Origin: an uncultured Lachnospiraceae bacterium
Lineage (GTDB): Bacteria > Bacillota > Clostridia > Lachnospirales > Lachnospiraceae
Assembly: GCA_910578405.1 (NCBI GenBank)
Contig: CAJTQO010000002.1
Coordinates: forward strand, 47,760-111,759
Length of the DNA: 64,000 bases
Reading direction: 5' to 3'
The position numbers were made by a program, and so were the translations under genes. The notes beneath the pieces were generated by a model, which was not told the origin of the DNA, searched no databases, and saw nothing but the letters and a program-made list of their open reading frames with translations. Positions 8,870 to 16,917 of the stretch are shown here, one piece after another (positions within the stretch are counted from its first letter, which is position 1; every line of letters begins with the position of its first letter).

Positions 8870-9421
8870 ATGGATGAGAAGTTAAAAGTATACGAAGGGA
8901 AGATGAAAAAGGCATATGAGTTCCTGGAGGCGGATTTTATGACCATTCGGGCAGGACGGGCGAATCCTCATGTGTTGGATAAGATAAAGGTGGATTATTA
9001 TGGGACGCCGACTCCGATTCAGCAGGTCGGGAACATTACCGTGCCGGAGGCCAGAATGATTCAGATTGCGCCCTGGGAGAAGACTTTAATTAAAAGCATT
9101 GAAAAAGCGATTCTGTCTTCGGACATTGGGATTACCCCGTCCAATGACGGCGCGGTAATCCGCCTGGTATTTCCGGAGCTGACGGAAGAGCGCAGGAAGG
9201 GCCTGGCCAAAGAGGTAAAGAAAAAAGGGGAAGACAGCAAGGTGGCAGTCCGCAATATCCGCCGGGACGGCAATGAGGCGTTTAAGAAACTGGCAAAGGA
9301 AGACGTATCAGAGGATGAAATCAAGCAGCTTGGGGACGAACTGCAGAAAATGACGGATAAATTCATTAAAGACATTGATAAATTGGTAGAAGAGAAATCA
9401 AAAGAAATTCTTACCGTATAG
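8870..9421 (+). CDS. frr: Ribosome recycling factor
   Basis: Works with EF-G to split post-termination ribosomes. From ATG 8870 the protein has 183 residues, standard for the family. It begins MDEKLKVYEGKMKKAYEFL and continues with TIRAGRANPHVLDKI, the most conserved RRF segment; the central VRNIRRDGNEAFKKL segment and the C-terminal helix are also typical. The frame opens upstream at 8789, but the ATG at 8870 follows TATGGAGG at good spacing and gives the family N-terminus. It lies 111 bases after pyrH in the same direction. Confidence 0.97.
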   Translation: MDEKLKVYEGKMKKAYEFLEADFMTIRAGRANPHVLDKIKVDYYGTPTPIQQVGNITVPEARMIQIAPWEKTLIKSIEKAILSSDIGITPSNDGAVIRLVFPELTEERRKGLAKEVKKKGEDSKVAVRNIRRDGNEAFKKLAKEDVSEDEIKQLGDELQKMTDKFIKDIDKLVEEKSKEILTV

Positions 9422-9720
9422 ATGTAAAGGGCGCCTGGAGAAAACCAGGGCAGGGGGCAGACGGTTGCGCAACCGTATTGTCCCTTTTGGCTTGTTTTGG
9501 CAGGCGGGTTATAAAACGGCAGACAGACTGTCTGCGGTCAAAAAAGAAGAGAGCGTAAAGAAGGAGAAGCCAGGGCGAATGGCGAAAGGAAAGAAGCCAG
9601 GAGACGAAAGGCGGATGGAGAAGTCAGGAAGAAGGGGTGGCTGCACGAAAGCGTACACATTTTGGAAAGGAATTTTCAAACATACGTCAGAAAGGGCGGC
9701 TGCGGAGAACAGGTGGCAGG
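9422..9720 (+). other. frr-uppS gap with small palindrome
   Basis: Nearly 300 bases without a credible gene. A perfect 16-base palindrome, ACGGTTGCGCAACCGT, lies at 9461-9476, flanked by GGG and CCC that could extend the hairpin, and followed by TTTT. It could be an attenuator or weak terminator. The rest is purine-rich sequence with an open frame that runs into uppS and looks non-coding. Confidence 0.4.
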
Positions 9721-10440
9721 ATGCAGGGAGCGGAAAAGGCGCCAAACCATGTAGCGATTATTTTGGATGGCAATGGAAGATGGGCTAAAAGCAAGGGAAT
9801 GCCAAGGAATTACGGGCATGTGCAGGGAGCAAAGACGGTGGAAAGAATCTGTGAAGAAGCATACCGGATGGGGATACAGTATCTGACGGTATACGCTTTT
9901 TCCACAGAGAACTGGAACCGGCCAAAGGATGAGGTGGATGCGCTGATGAAATTGTTGCGCAACTATTTGAAAACCTGTCTGAAGACAGCGGAGAAGAATC
10001 GGATGTGTGTGCGTATCCTTGGGGACAAGACAGGGTTGGATGCGGACATCCGGCAGCGTATCGAGGAATTGGAAGCGGCGACAAAGGAGAACGATGGGCT
10101 GCATTTCCAGATTGCGTTAAATTACGGAGGCAGAGATGAAATCGTCCGGGCAGTGCGGGAATTGTCGCACAAGGTAAAGGAAGGGGAACTGGAAGAAAAC
10201 CAGGTGACAGAGGAAAAGATAAGCTCCTTGCTGGATACCAGGGGGATACCGGATCCGGATTTGCTTATCCGAACCTGCGGCGAACAGCGGATATCCAATT
10301 TCCTGTTGTGGCAGTTGGCCTATACGGAATTTTATGTGACGACTGTGGCATGGCCGGATTTTTCGAAAGATGAATTGGAAAAAGCCATAGAAGCATATAA
10401 TAAGAGGGATCGGAGATATGGCCTGGTAAAGCAAGGTTAG
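9721..10440 (+). CDS. uppS: Isoprenyl transferase (undecaprenyl diphosphate synthase)
   Basis: Cis-prenyltransferase that builds undecaprenyl diphosphate from farnesyl and isopentenyl diphosphates for the cell-wall lipid carrier. The 239-residue product has the catalytic ILDGNGRWAKSKG loop, the TVYAFSTENWNRP segment and LLIRTCGEQRISNFLLWQ near the C-terminus, where most homologues have RTSGE. The start at ATG 9721 follows AGGTGGCAGG; the open frame extends 84 bases further upstream but without family similarity. It ends 14 bases before cdsA, so the two are surely co-transcribed. Confidence 0.96.
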   Translation: MQGAEKAPNHVAIILDGNGRWAKSKGMPRNYGHVQGAKTVERICEEAYRMGIQYLTVYAFSTENWNRPKDEVDALMKLLRNYLKTCLKTAEKNRMCVRILGDKTGLDADIRQRIEELEAATKENDGLHFQIALNYGGRDEIVRAVRELSHKVKEGELEENQVTEEKISSLLDTRGIPDPDLLIRTCGEQRISNFLLWQLAYTEFYVTTVAWPDFSKDELEKAIEAYNKRDRRYGLVKQG

Positions 10441-10454
10441 GAGGTGGCAGGGAT

Positions 10455-11279
10455 ATGTTCATGACTCGTTTGCTCAGCAGTGTGGTATTGGTGGTGATTG
10501 CCATTGTGACGTTGCTGGGGGGAGGATATCTCCTGGCAGGGGTCTGCTTTCTGATATCTATGGTTGCTTTTGGAGAACTGACGAAAGCCTGTGGGATTCA
10601 TACCGACGGGCAGAGGTGCAATGCCCTGGAGGGCGTGGGGTACTTGGGGATTTTTTGTTATTATGCGCTGGCAGTTTTTGTGGGGGATACAAAGGCGCAG
10701 CTTTTTAGTGTGCTGTTTATGCTGATTGCGTTTATGTTTGTATATGTTTTTGCATTTCCCAAGTTCCGGGCGGAGCAGGTGATGGGCAGTTTTTTCTGCT
10801 TTGTCTATGCGCCGGTAATGTTTGGTTTTATTTACCAGACAAGAGAATTGAAATATGGCGCATATCTTGTCTGGATGATTTTTATCAGTTCCTGGATTTG
10901 CGATACGTTTGCTTACTTGACAGGGATTTTAATCGGGAAGCATAAAATGACGCCGAAACTTAGCCCAAAGAAATCCATAGAAGGGGCGATAGGGGGCGTG
11001 GCAGGTTCGGCCCTGGCAGGCGGGCTGTATGGGTATTTTATTGTGGAAAAAGTGGTGGCAGAGCAGGAAGTTACCTGGATTTTTGTGGTATTGAGCGCAG
11101 CGGGGGCCATGATTTCCCAAGTGGGCGATTTGGCTGCGTCTGCCATTAAAAGGAACCATGAGATTAAGGACTATGGGCATTTGATTCCAGGACACGGTGG
11201 GATTATGGACCGGTTTGACAGTGTGATTTTCACTGCGCCGATGATTTACGCCTTGGCAACGCTGTTAATGAATGGATAG
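10455..11279 (+). CDS. cdsA: Phosphatidate cytidylyltransferase
   Basis: Makes CDP-diacylglycerol from phosphatidic acid and CTP, the branch point for acidic phospholipids. The 274-residue polytopic membrane protein has about seven or eight hydrophobic segments. The C-terminal signature is clear: AIKRNHEIKDYG followed by PGHGGIMDRFDS. The start ATG 10455 follows TTAGGAGGTGGC. It sits between uppS and dxr as in most Firmicutes. Confidence 0.96.
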   Translation: MFMTRLLSSVVLVVIAIVTLLGGGYLLAGVCFLISMVAFGELTKACGIHTDGQRCNALEGVGYLGIFCYYALAVFVGDTKAQLFSVLFMLIAFMFVYVFAFPKFRAEQVMGSFFCFVYAPVMFGFIYQTRELKYGAYLVWMIFISSWICDTFAYLTGILIGKHKMTPKLSPKKSIEGAIGGVAGSALAGGLYGYFIVEKVVAEQEVTWIFVVLSAAGAMISQVGDLAASAIKRNHEIKDYGHLIPGHGGIMDRFDSVIFTAPMIYALATLLMNG

Positions 11280-11386
11280 CGGATGAGAAAGCATATCCAA
11301 TTTCAGGGCTGTTTGATATGGCATTGGGAAAAGGCGCATAAGAATAAAAAGGGGATGAAGGCATAGAGAAGGACAGGTGGTAACAG

Positions 11387-12532
11387 ATGAAAAGGATAGC
11401 AATATTGGGCTCGACTGGTTCCATAGGGACGCAGACGTTGGAAATCGTCAGGCAGAATCAGGATTTACAGGTGGCGGCGTTGGCGGCGGGCAGTAATGTG
11501 GAACGGATGGAGGAACAAATCCGGGAGTTTAGGCCGTCGGCAGTTGCGATGTGGGAAGAAGAAGCCTGCAGGGATTTAAAGGCGCGGATTGCGGATACGG
11601 GGGTGCGCGTTTGCTGCGGTATGGATGGGCTGTTGGAAATCGCTTCCCTGGAAGGGGTGGATGTATTGGTGACGGCGGTGGTGGGGATGATAGGGATACG
11701 TCCCACCATTGCGGCCATTGAAAGCGGGAAAGCGATTGCCCTGGCCAATAAGGAAACATTGGTGACGGCAGGACATCTTATTATGCCTTTGGCGGCAAAA
11801 CATCATGTGCCGGTTTTGCCTGTGGACAGTGAACATAGCGCAATTTTCCAGTCAATGAACGGAGAGAGAAAGGAGCGCATTTCCAAGATACTCCTGACAG
11901 CTTCGGGAGGGCCTTTCAGGGGCAGAACGAAAGGGGAGCTGGAGACAATGCAGGTAGAGGACGCCCTGAAGCATCCCAATTGGGCGATGGGAAGGAAAAT
12001 TACCATTGACTCGGCCACTATGGTGAATAAGGGCCTAGAGGTTATGGAGGCAAAGTGGCTGTTTGATGTGGATTTAGAGCGGATTGAGGTGGTGGTGCAT
12101 CCGCAGAGCATTATTCATTCCATGGTGGAATATGTGGATGGCGCAGTAATGGCGCAGCTTGGAATGCCAGATATGAAACTGCCCATTGCCTATGCGCTGT
12201 TTTATCCGGACCGCAGGCCGATGCAGGGGAAAAGACTGGATTTTGCAGCTTTGGGCCAGATGACTTTTGAAAAGCCGGATTTGGAAACTTTTACCGGGTT
12301 AAAGCTTGCTTTTAAAGCGGCAAAGGCAGGCGGCAGTATGCCTACTGTATACAATGCGGCCAATGAGATGGCGGTGGGTTTGTTTTTAGAAAGAAAGATA
12401 GGTTTTATGCAGATTCCGGAACTGATAGCGGCGTGCATGGAAAGGCATAAGGTGATAGAAGGGCCGAAGGTGGAGGATATCCTTTGGACGGAACAGGAAA
12501 CCTATGAATATATCAGGGGGCAGGTGCAGTGA
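11387..12532 (+). CDS. dxr: 1-deoxy-D-xylulose 5-phosphate reductoisomerase
   Basis: Converts DXP to methylerythritol phosphate with NADPH, the committed step of the non-mevalonate isoprenoid pathway, which feeds uppS. The protein has 381 residues. The NADPH-binding ILGSTGSIGTQTL is at the N-terminus, LANKETLVTAG in the middle, the metal/substrate site PVDSEHSAIFQ, and MGRKITIDSATMVNKGLE. The C-terminal helical domain is complete. The start ATG 11387 is preceded by GGACAGGTGG. It is part of the pyrH-to-rseP block. Confidence 0.97.
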   Translation: MKRIAILGSTGSIGTQTLEIVRQNQDLQVAALAAGSNVERMEEQIREFRPSAVAMWEEEACRDLKARIADTGVRVCCGMDGLLEIASLEGVDVLVTAVVGMIGIRPTIAAIESGKAIALANKETLVTAGHLIMPLAAKHHVPVLPVDSEHSAIFQSMNGERKERISKILLTASGGPFRGRTKGELETMQVEDALKHPNWAMGRKITIDSATMVNKGLEVMEAKWLFDVDLERIEVVVHPQSIIHSMVEYVDGAVMAQLGMPDMKLPIAYALFYPDRRPMQGKRLDFAALGQMTFEKPDLETFTGLKLAFKAAKAGGSMPTVYNAANEMAVGLFLERKIGFMQIPELIAACMERHKVIEGPKVEDILWTEQETYEYIRGQVQ

Positions 12533-12676
12533 CTATACTCCATTCGGCCGGAAAAATGCAATATCCTTTTGCATACCCTGTGCCGTGTCTGGTATGGCGG
12601 CGTTTTCTTTCTGAAATATATTTGCGGATAAATAAGGAATTTGCAGCCTGCGGCAGCAGGCGGATGGAGGTTAAAC

Positions 12677-13732
12677 TTGGTAGTTTCAATTATTCTATTT
12701 GTACTGATTTTTGGCCTGGTGGTCATCTCCCATGAGTTTGGACATTTTCTGCTGGCCAAGAAAAACGGGATACGGGTGATGGAGTTTGCAGTAGGGATGG
12801 GGCCTACCCTGTTCCATTTTAAGAAAGGGGAAACGGTGTATAGCCTGAAGGCTTTTCCAATTGGCGGCGCCTGCATGTTTGACGGGGAAGATGGCGTGGG
12901 GGAAAAGGATGGAGCACCGGAGGAAGGCTCATTTTTGGCAGCCAGCGTGTGGGCAAGGATATCGGCGGTGGTGGCAGGGCCGTTGTTTAACCTGATTCTG
13001 GCATACGTTTTTTCGCTGATTGTAGTGGCGTTCACCGGTTCCAACCGTCCGGTGATACAGTCTGTGGCGCCGGGCGGGGCTGCAGAGGCGGCAGGGCTGC
13101 AGGACGGCGACCGCATTACAAAGATTAATGGAGAACGGATTCATTTGGGGCAGCAGGTAACGCTGCTTTCCTGGCTGAACAAAGGGGAAGATTTGACCGT
13201 GGAATATGTGCGCGGAGGAGAAAAGGGCGTTGTGACAGTGACTCCAATGTATGACAGTGAGGCAGGACGCTATTATATGGGTTTTATTGGGGTTAGCGAG
13301 TATTTTCGCTGCAATGCGTTAGAGGTATTCCAATATGGCTTTTATGAGCTGGAATATTGGGTGGGAAGTACATTTAAAAGCCTTGGGATGCTCTTTACCG
13401 GGCAGGTGACGAAGGAAGATGTGGCCGGCCCGGTGGGGATAGCTCAGTTAGTGGGGGAAACTTACCAGACGGAAAAGGAGTATGGGATTGGCTATGTGAT
13501 TTTATCTATGATGAACATTACGATTCTGCTTTCAGTGAATTTGGGCATACTCAATCTGCTGCCTGTGCCGGCCTTAGACGGCGGACGTCTGGTGTTTCTA
13601 CTGATTGAGGCAGTGCGCGGGAAACCGATTTCCCCGGAAAAGGAGGGGATGGTTCATCTGGCTGGGATGGCGGCGCTGATGCTGTTAATGGTGTTTGTTT
13701 TATTTAATGATATATCCAGGCTGTTTTCGTAA
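12677..13732 (+). CDS. rseP: Site-2 protease RseP/RasP, PDZ-containing zinc metalloprotease
   Basis: Intramembrane zinc protease that cleaves membrane-bound anti-sigma factors and signal-peptide remnants. The first membrane helix holds HEFGH (zinc ligands and catalytic Glu), and the late helix has the third ligand in LPVPALDGGRLVF. One PDZ domain lies between them (VIQSVAPGGAAEAAGLQDGD). I choose TTG 12677 as start, six bases after GGAGG (12666-12670), giving 351 residues beginning at the first hydrophobic segment; the frame itself opens at 12641. It closes the block. The usual next genes ispG and polC are not here, and a 517-base gap with repeat material follows. Confidence 0.95.
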   Translation: MVVSIILFVLIFGLVVISHEFGHFLLAKKNGIRVMEFAVGMGPTLFHFKKGETVYSLKAFPIGGACMFDGEDGVGEKDGAPEEGSFLAASVWARISAVVAGPLFNLILAYVFSLIVVAFTGSNRPVIQSVAPGGAAEAAGLQDGDRITKINGERIHLGQQVTLLSWLNKGEDLTVEYVRGGEKGVVTVTPMYDSEAGRYYMGFIGVSEYFRCNALEVFQYGFYELEYWVGSTFKSLGMLFTGQVTKEDVAGPVGIAQLVGETYQTEKEYGIGYVILSMMNITILLSVNLGILNLLPVPALDGGRLVFLLIEAVRGKPISPEKEGMVHLAGMAALMLLMVFVLFNDISRLFS

Positions 13733-14249
13733 TTTGTGTTTAAAAGATGCATTGCGCCCTAAAGGCGTCTTGTTTCGCCCTGAGGATTTGCCGATATGGC
13801 AGAATTCTTGGGGCGTGTTTTTTGATAAAAGATTTCTGTCGGAAGTGGGGAAGGAAGACGGATAAGGAAAAAGAAAAACAAGTTGAAAGATGGAAAATTC
13901 TGTGTTATGCTGAAAGGGAAACAAAGGAAAGTTTATTGTTTCATTTATAAACGTAGTATCTATGGATTTAACCGACAACAGTTACGGATAGATACGTTCA
14001 AGTCTTTGATGCCAGGCTACAGATTCCTGCAGCCATAATTCCCAAGAAAATGGAAAAAGAAGATATCAGGAAAGCAATTTTCAAACGCGTTCTAGTGTTC
14101 CATCCAGACAGAAATTAAATTTGTGGGCTGCATGGTTCGCGCCATTTCCCCAATTTAACTGAATGACATGATGCTGGAGGCAATGGGTTATCATGGGACA
14201 AATGGTATTCATTGTGTTTAAATTGTATTTTCATAAGGGAGGTTTTTTT
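13733..14249 (+). other. rseP to PP2C gap with a fragment of a dispersed repeat
   Basis: This 517-base region has no gene I can support. TTGAAA (13883) and TATGCT lie 17 bases apart and could form a promoter. At about 14070-14088 lies GAAAGCAATTTTCAAACG, which is repeated exactly at the right arm of the large palindrome at 38 kb, so part of a dispersed intergenic element is here. A 67-codon frame at 13747-13950 has a poor start context and is not called. Confidence 0.45.
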
Positions 14250-14972
14250 ATGCAGTTTTTATCGGAAATATATTGGGACAGAGGAGCGAGGGAATCTAAC
14301 CAGGATTCCGTTTCGCTCCAGCAGGTCAGCATCCGCGGGAAGCGGGCAGTGATGGCTTTAGTCTGCGATGGGATTGGCGGGCTGGAACAGGGGGAAATAG
14401 CCAGTGGTTATGTGGCGGAACGGATGACGGAATGGTTTTATACGGAAGGAATTCGGATGCTGGGAAAAAGGAAGGGGTGGGGGAAAATATGCCGGGCAGG
14501 TTTGCGCGCCTTGTATTACTGCAATGGGCAGATGGAGGAATATGGGAAGAAGCAAGGGTTAAAGATGGGGACGGCGGTAACTATGCTGTTGGTCAGTGGA
14601 AAAAAGTATGCAGTGTGGCATAGTGGGGATACCAGGTTATACCGTCTGCGCGGCGGAATCCGGAAAACACAGGTAGGCAGACTGACGAAAGACCATACGG
14701 TGAATCATCACATATTAGTTCGCTGTATTGGCAGTTTTCCGTGGAAAGAGCCGGACGTATTGCGTGGGAGGATAAGAAGAAACCAAGTGATGCTGTTATG
14801 TACGGACGGATTCCGAAATAAAGTGACAGAAGAGAAAATTGGGGAAGCCCTGCAGCCAGCCAGCCTTTTATCAAGAGAACAGATAGGCAGGAGGCTGGAG
14901 GAACTGGCCGCTTATGGGAAAAGGCATGGGGAAACCGATAATATGACGGCAGTGGCGATAAGATGTTCTTAA
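14250..14972 (+). CDS. PP2C-type serine/threonine phosphatase
   Basis: Metal-dependent protein phosphatase of 240 residues, the usual size for bacterial Stp/PrpC proteins that reverse Hanks-type kinase phosphorylation. Metal-binding motifs are ESNQDS near the N-terminus, LVCDGIGG, HSGDTRLYRL, and near the end LCTDGF and ETDNMTAV. The start ATG 14250 follows AAGGGAGG. It lies just upstream of a Ser/Thr kinase gene, the classic kinase-phosphatase pairing. Confidence 0.92.
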   Translation: MQFLSEIYWDRGARESNQDSVSLQQVSIRGKRAVMALVCDGIGGLEQGEIASGYVAERMTEWFYTEGIRMLGKRKGWGKICRAGLRALYYCNGQMEEYGKKQGLKMGTAVTMLLVSGKKYAVWHSGDTRLYRLRGGIRKTQVGRLTKDHTVNHHILVRCIGSFPWKEPDVLRGRIRRNQVMLLCTDGFRNKVTEEKIGEALQPASLLSREQIGRRLEELAAYGKRHGETDNMTAVAIRCS

Positions 14973-15073
14973 AAGCAGGAGAAAAGTTTGGCGTAAAGGG
15001 AACGGCTCTAGGGGAAAGCGGAAAAGTGAGAAAAGCCAGCATTTGCGGATGGAAACGGAACAGGGGGATATTT

Positions 15074-16789
15074 ATGGATGGAAAAGAACGAATGGAAAAA
15101 TATATTTTTTACCAAGAGATAGGCAGCGGCGGCAGTGGGAAAGTATTCAAGGCATATGACAGGCATTTGCAATGTCTGGTGGCGGTGAAACGGTTTGAGG
15201 CAGGGGATAAGATTTCAGGAAGGGAGTTGGGGATGCTGAAGGAATTGCGCCATCCGGCATTTCCTGCCGTAATGGATTATTTGGAGGAAAACGGGCGCTG
15301 TTATCTGGTGATGGAGTATATCGAGGGACAAAACCTGGCGGATTACATAGATGAGAAAGGGGCGGTCAGACAGGAGCAGGCCGTAAGGTGGGCGTTGGAA
15401 CTGGCGGAGGCGCTGATTTATCTTCATGAGGGAAAGCGCCCGGTGGTTTACCGGGATATGAAACCTGCCAATATTATTATTGACGGGAGAGAGCATATAT
15501 GGCTGGTGGATTTTGGCACGGCGTTTTGGCGGTATCAGGAGACGCAGGAGGCATATGCCGGAGGGACGTGGGGATATGCGGCGCCGGAACAATTTGAAGC
15601 AAACAGCGCAAGGGCAGTGGATGAGCGGAGCGATATTTATGGATTGGGCGCTACTTTATTTCATATGTTGACGGGATGTAATCCGTCCCGTCCACCATTT
15701 TTGATGCAGCCCGTCCGGTTTTATGACAGAAGGCTGTCAGCCGGGTTGGAAAAAGTGGTAAAGAGGGCAACGCAGGAAGAGAAGGAAAAGCGTTACCAGA
15801 CGGTTCGTAGAATGAAAAGAGCGTTGGAAAGCTACAGAAGGGCAGATCAGGCCAGGAGATACGTGGAGTGGGCAGGAAAAACGGTATATGGTCTGGCGCT
15901 GGCAGGAGGCGGTTTCTATTTTCTATGGCTATGGGCATGGATAGAGGAAGAGGCGGCAGGCTTGCATAGATTGGAGGCGGCAGAGAGTCTGGCAAGCGCA
16001 TGGCAGGGAAAGCAGGACGTTTTGTTAGGTGTTTTGCATGGAATGTTTAGCGGTTTGACAGAGATTCTGCATGGAATGTCTGGCGGTTTTGCGGAAGTTT
16101 TGCATAGAATGTCCGGTGTTTTTACGGAGGTTTCGCGTGGAATGTCTGGCGGTTTTGCAGAGATTTTACGCAGAGTGTCTGGCGGTTTTACAGAGATTTG
16201 GCAAGGAAAGCCGGATGGTTTAACAAGTATTTGGCAGAAGCTGGCAAGTGGATTGGCAAATTTAGGGCAAGGCATAATGGACAGAATAGAAGGCTTGGGC
16301 AGTTTGGCAATTGGGGAACAGGCAACGGCAGAGAAGAGAACATTAGCTGTTGCATTCTGCATCGTATTTTTATGCATTGTAAAAGGGCTAATAAACCGTT
16401 GGAGAAGCAGAGGATACCGTGGAATCCGCCAGGAGAAGAATGTGCTGCTTTCCATAAAAAAAGGAAAAGGGTTGGCAATGGGGCTGTTTTTGGGGATACT
16501 GACAGCAGGTATGGCCGGAGGCGGAAGTGCATGGGCGAGGGAAGCGCCGGAGACAGAAACGAATGGGAAAGAAGAAAACGATTTATTTGTAGTGGTGCGG
16601 GGCGGACAGGGACAAAAGCTGCTGATTCGTTATGATACAGAGTATGCCTTGTCAGATACGCTGAGTTTGGATTTGCCTCTAAAAAATTTTGCACAAGGAG
16701 GGCATTATGAACTGAGGCTGGAATGCACCAACCGGGAGACGGGGGAAGCGCAAAGCCGGGTGTTTTATCTGAAAAGAGCGGAACCTTAG
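15074..16789 (+). CDS. Membrane Ser/Thr protein kinase with hendecad-repeat linker
   Basis: Hanks-type kinase, 571 residues from ATG 15074 (after CAGGGGGAT; the frame opens at 14963). Residues 10-270 are the kinase domain: GSGGSGKV loop, VAVKRF lysine, YRDMKPAN catalytic loop (Tyr in place of the usual His), VDFGTA metal site and AAPEQF. A membrane helix follows at about 269-292. Residues 312-410 are nine back-to-back 11-residue repeats (separate entry), then hydrophobic segments at about 422-441 and 466-488. The last 80 residues are soluble and strand-rich, with no domain I recognise. There are no PASTA repeats, unlike PrkC. The neighbouring PP2C phosphatase probably opposes it. Its signal is unknown; the repeat linker and C-terminal domain are the likely sensing parts. 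Confidence 0.9.
   Translation: MDGKERMEKYIFYQEIGSGGSGKVFKAYDRHLQCLVAVKRFEAGDKISGRELGMLKELRHPAFPAVMDYLEENGRCYLVMEYIEGQNLADYIDEKGAVRQEQAVRWALELAEALIYLHEGKRPVVYRDMKPANIIIDGREHIWLVDFGTAFWRYQETQEAYAGGTWGYAAPEQFEANSARAVDERSDIYGLGATLFHMLTGCNPSRPPFLMQPVRFYDRRLSAGLEKVVKRATQEEKEKRYQTVRRMKRALESYRRADQARRYVEWAGKTVYGLALAGGGFYFLWLWAWIEEEAAGLHRLEAAESLASAWQGKQDVLLGVLHGMFSGLTEILHGMSGGFAEVLHRMSGVFTEVSRGMSGGFAEILRRVSGGFTEIWQGKPDGLTSIWQKLASGLANLGQGIMDRIEGLGSLAIGEQATAEKRTLAVAFCIVFLCIVKGLINRWRSRGYRGIRQEKNVLLSIKKGKGLAMGLFLGILTAGMAGGGSAWAREAPETETNGKEENDLFVVVRGGQGQKLLIRYDTEYALSDTLSLDLPLKNFAQGGHYELRLECTNRETGEAQSRVFYLKRAEP
16007..16303 (+). repeat. Nine in-frame 33-nt repeats in the kinase gene
   Basis: The 297 bases encode nine consecutive 11-residue units on the pattern G-M-S-G-G-F-A/T-E-I/V-L-H/R, for example GMSGGFAEVLH, RMSGVFTEVSR and GMSGGFAEILR. 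Units 2 to 6 are the most alike, in bases as well as residues. An 11-residue period with hydrophobic residues at positions 2, 6, 9 and 10 suits an amphipathic helix or right-handed coiled coil lying between membrane segments. Confidence 0.85.
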
Positions 16790-16837
16790 GATTTTTTAAA
16801 TGGCATATTCCTTATATGGGAATTTCAACAAAAAAGC

Positions 16838-16865
16838 TTGTTATCGTTTTAAAAAGTGATATAAT
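16838..16865 (+). promoter_or_regulatory. Sigma-A promoter of the cstA-like gene
   Basis: TTGTTA and a perfect TATAAT are separated by 16 bases, about 50 bases before the start codon of the CstA-type transporter. It begins just after the kinase gene, so the transporter is probably transcribed separately. Confidence 0.75.
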
Positions 16866-16917
16866 TAAACAAAAAAGGGAATTACTTAATGATTCCCGAA
16901 AGAGAGGGGTAGGTATA

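Noticed and set aside
9465..9788. 107-codon frame between frr and uppS
   Set aside because: Runs into the uppS coding frame, lacks a ribosome site and gives a Lys/Arg-rich product without family.
13747..13950. 67-codon frame after rseP
   Set aside because: Cys/Lys-rich product, no family and no convincing ribosome site; it lies in a gap with repeat fragments.
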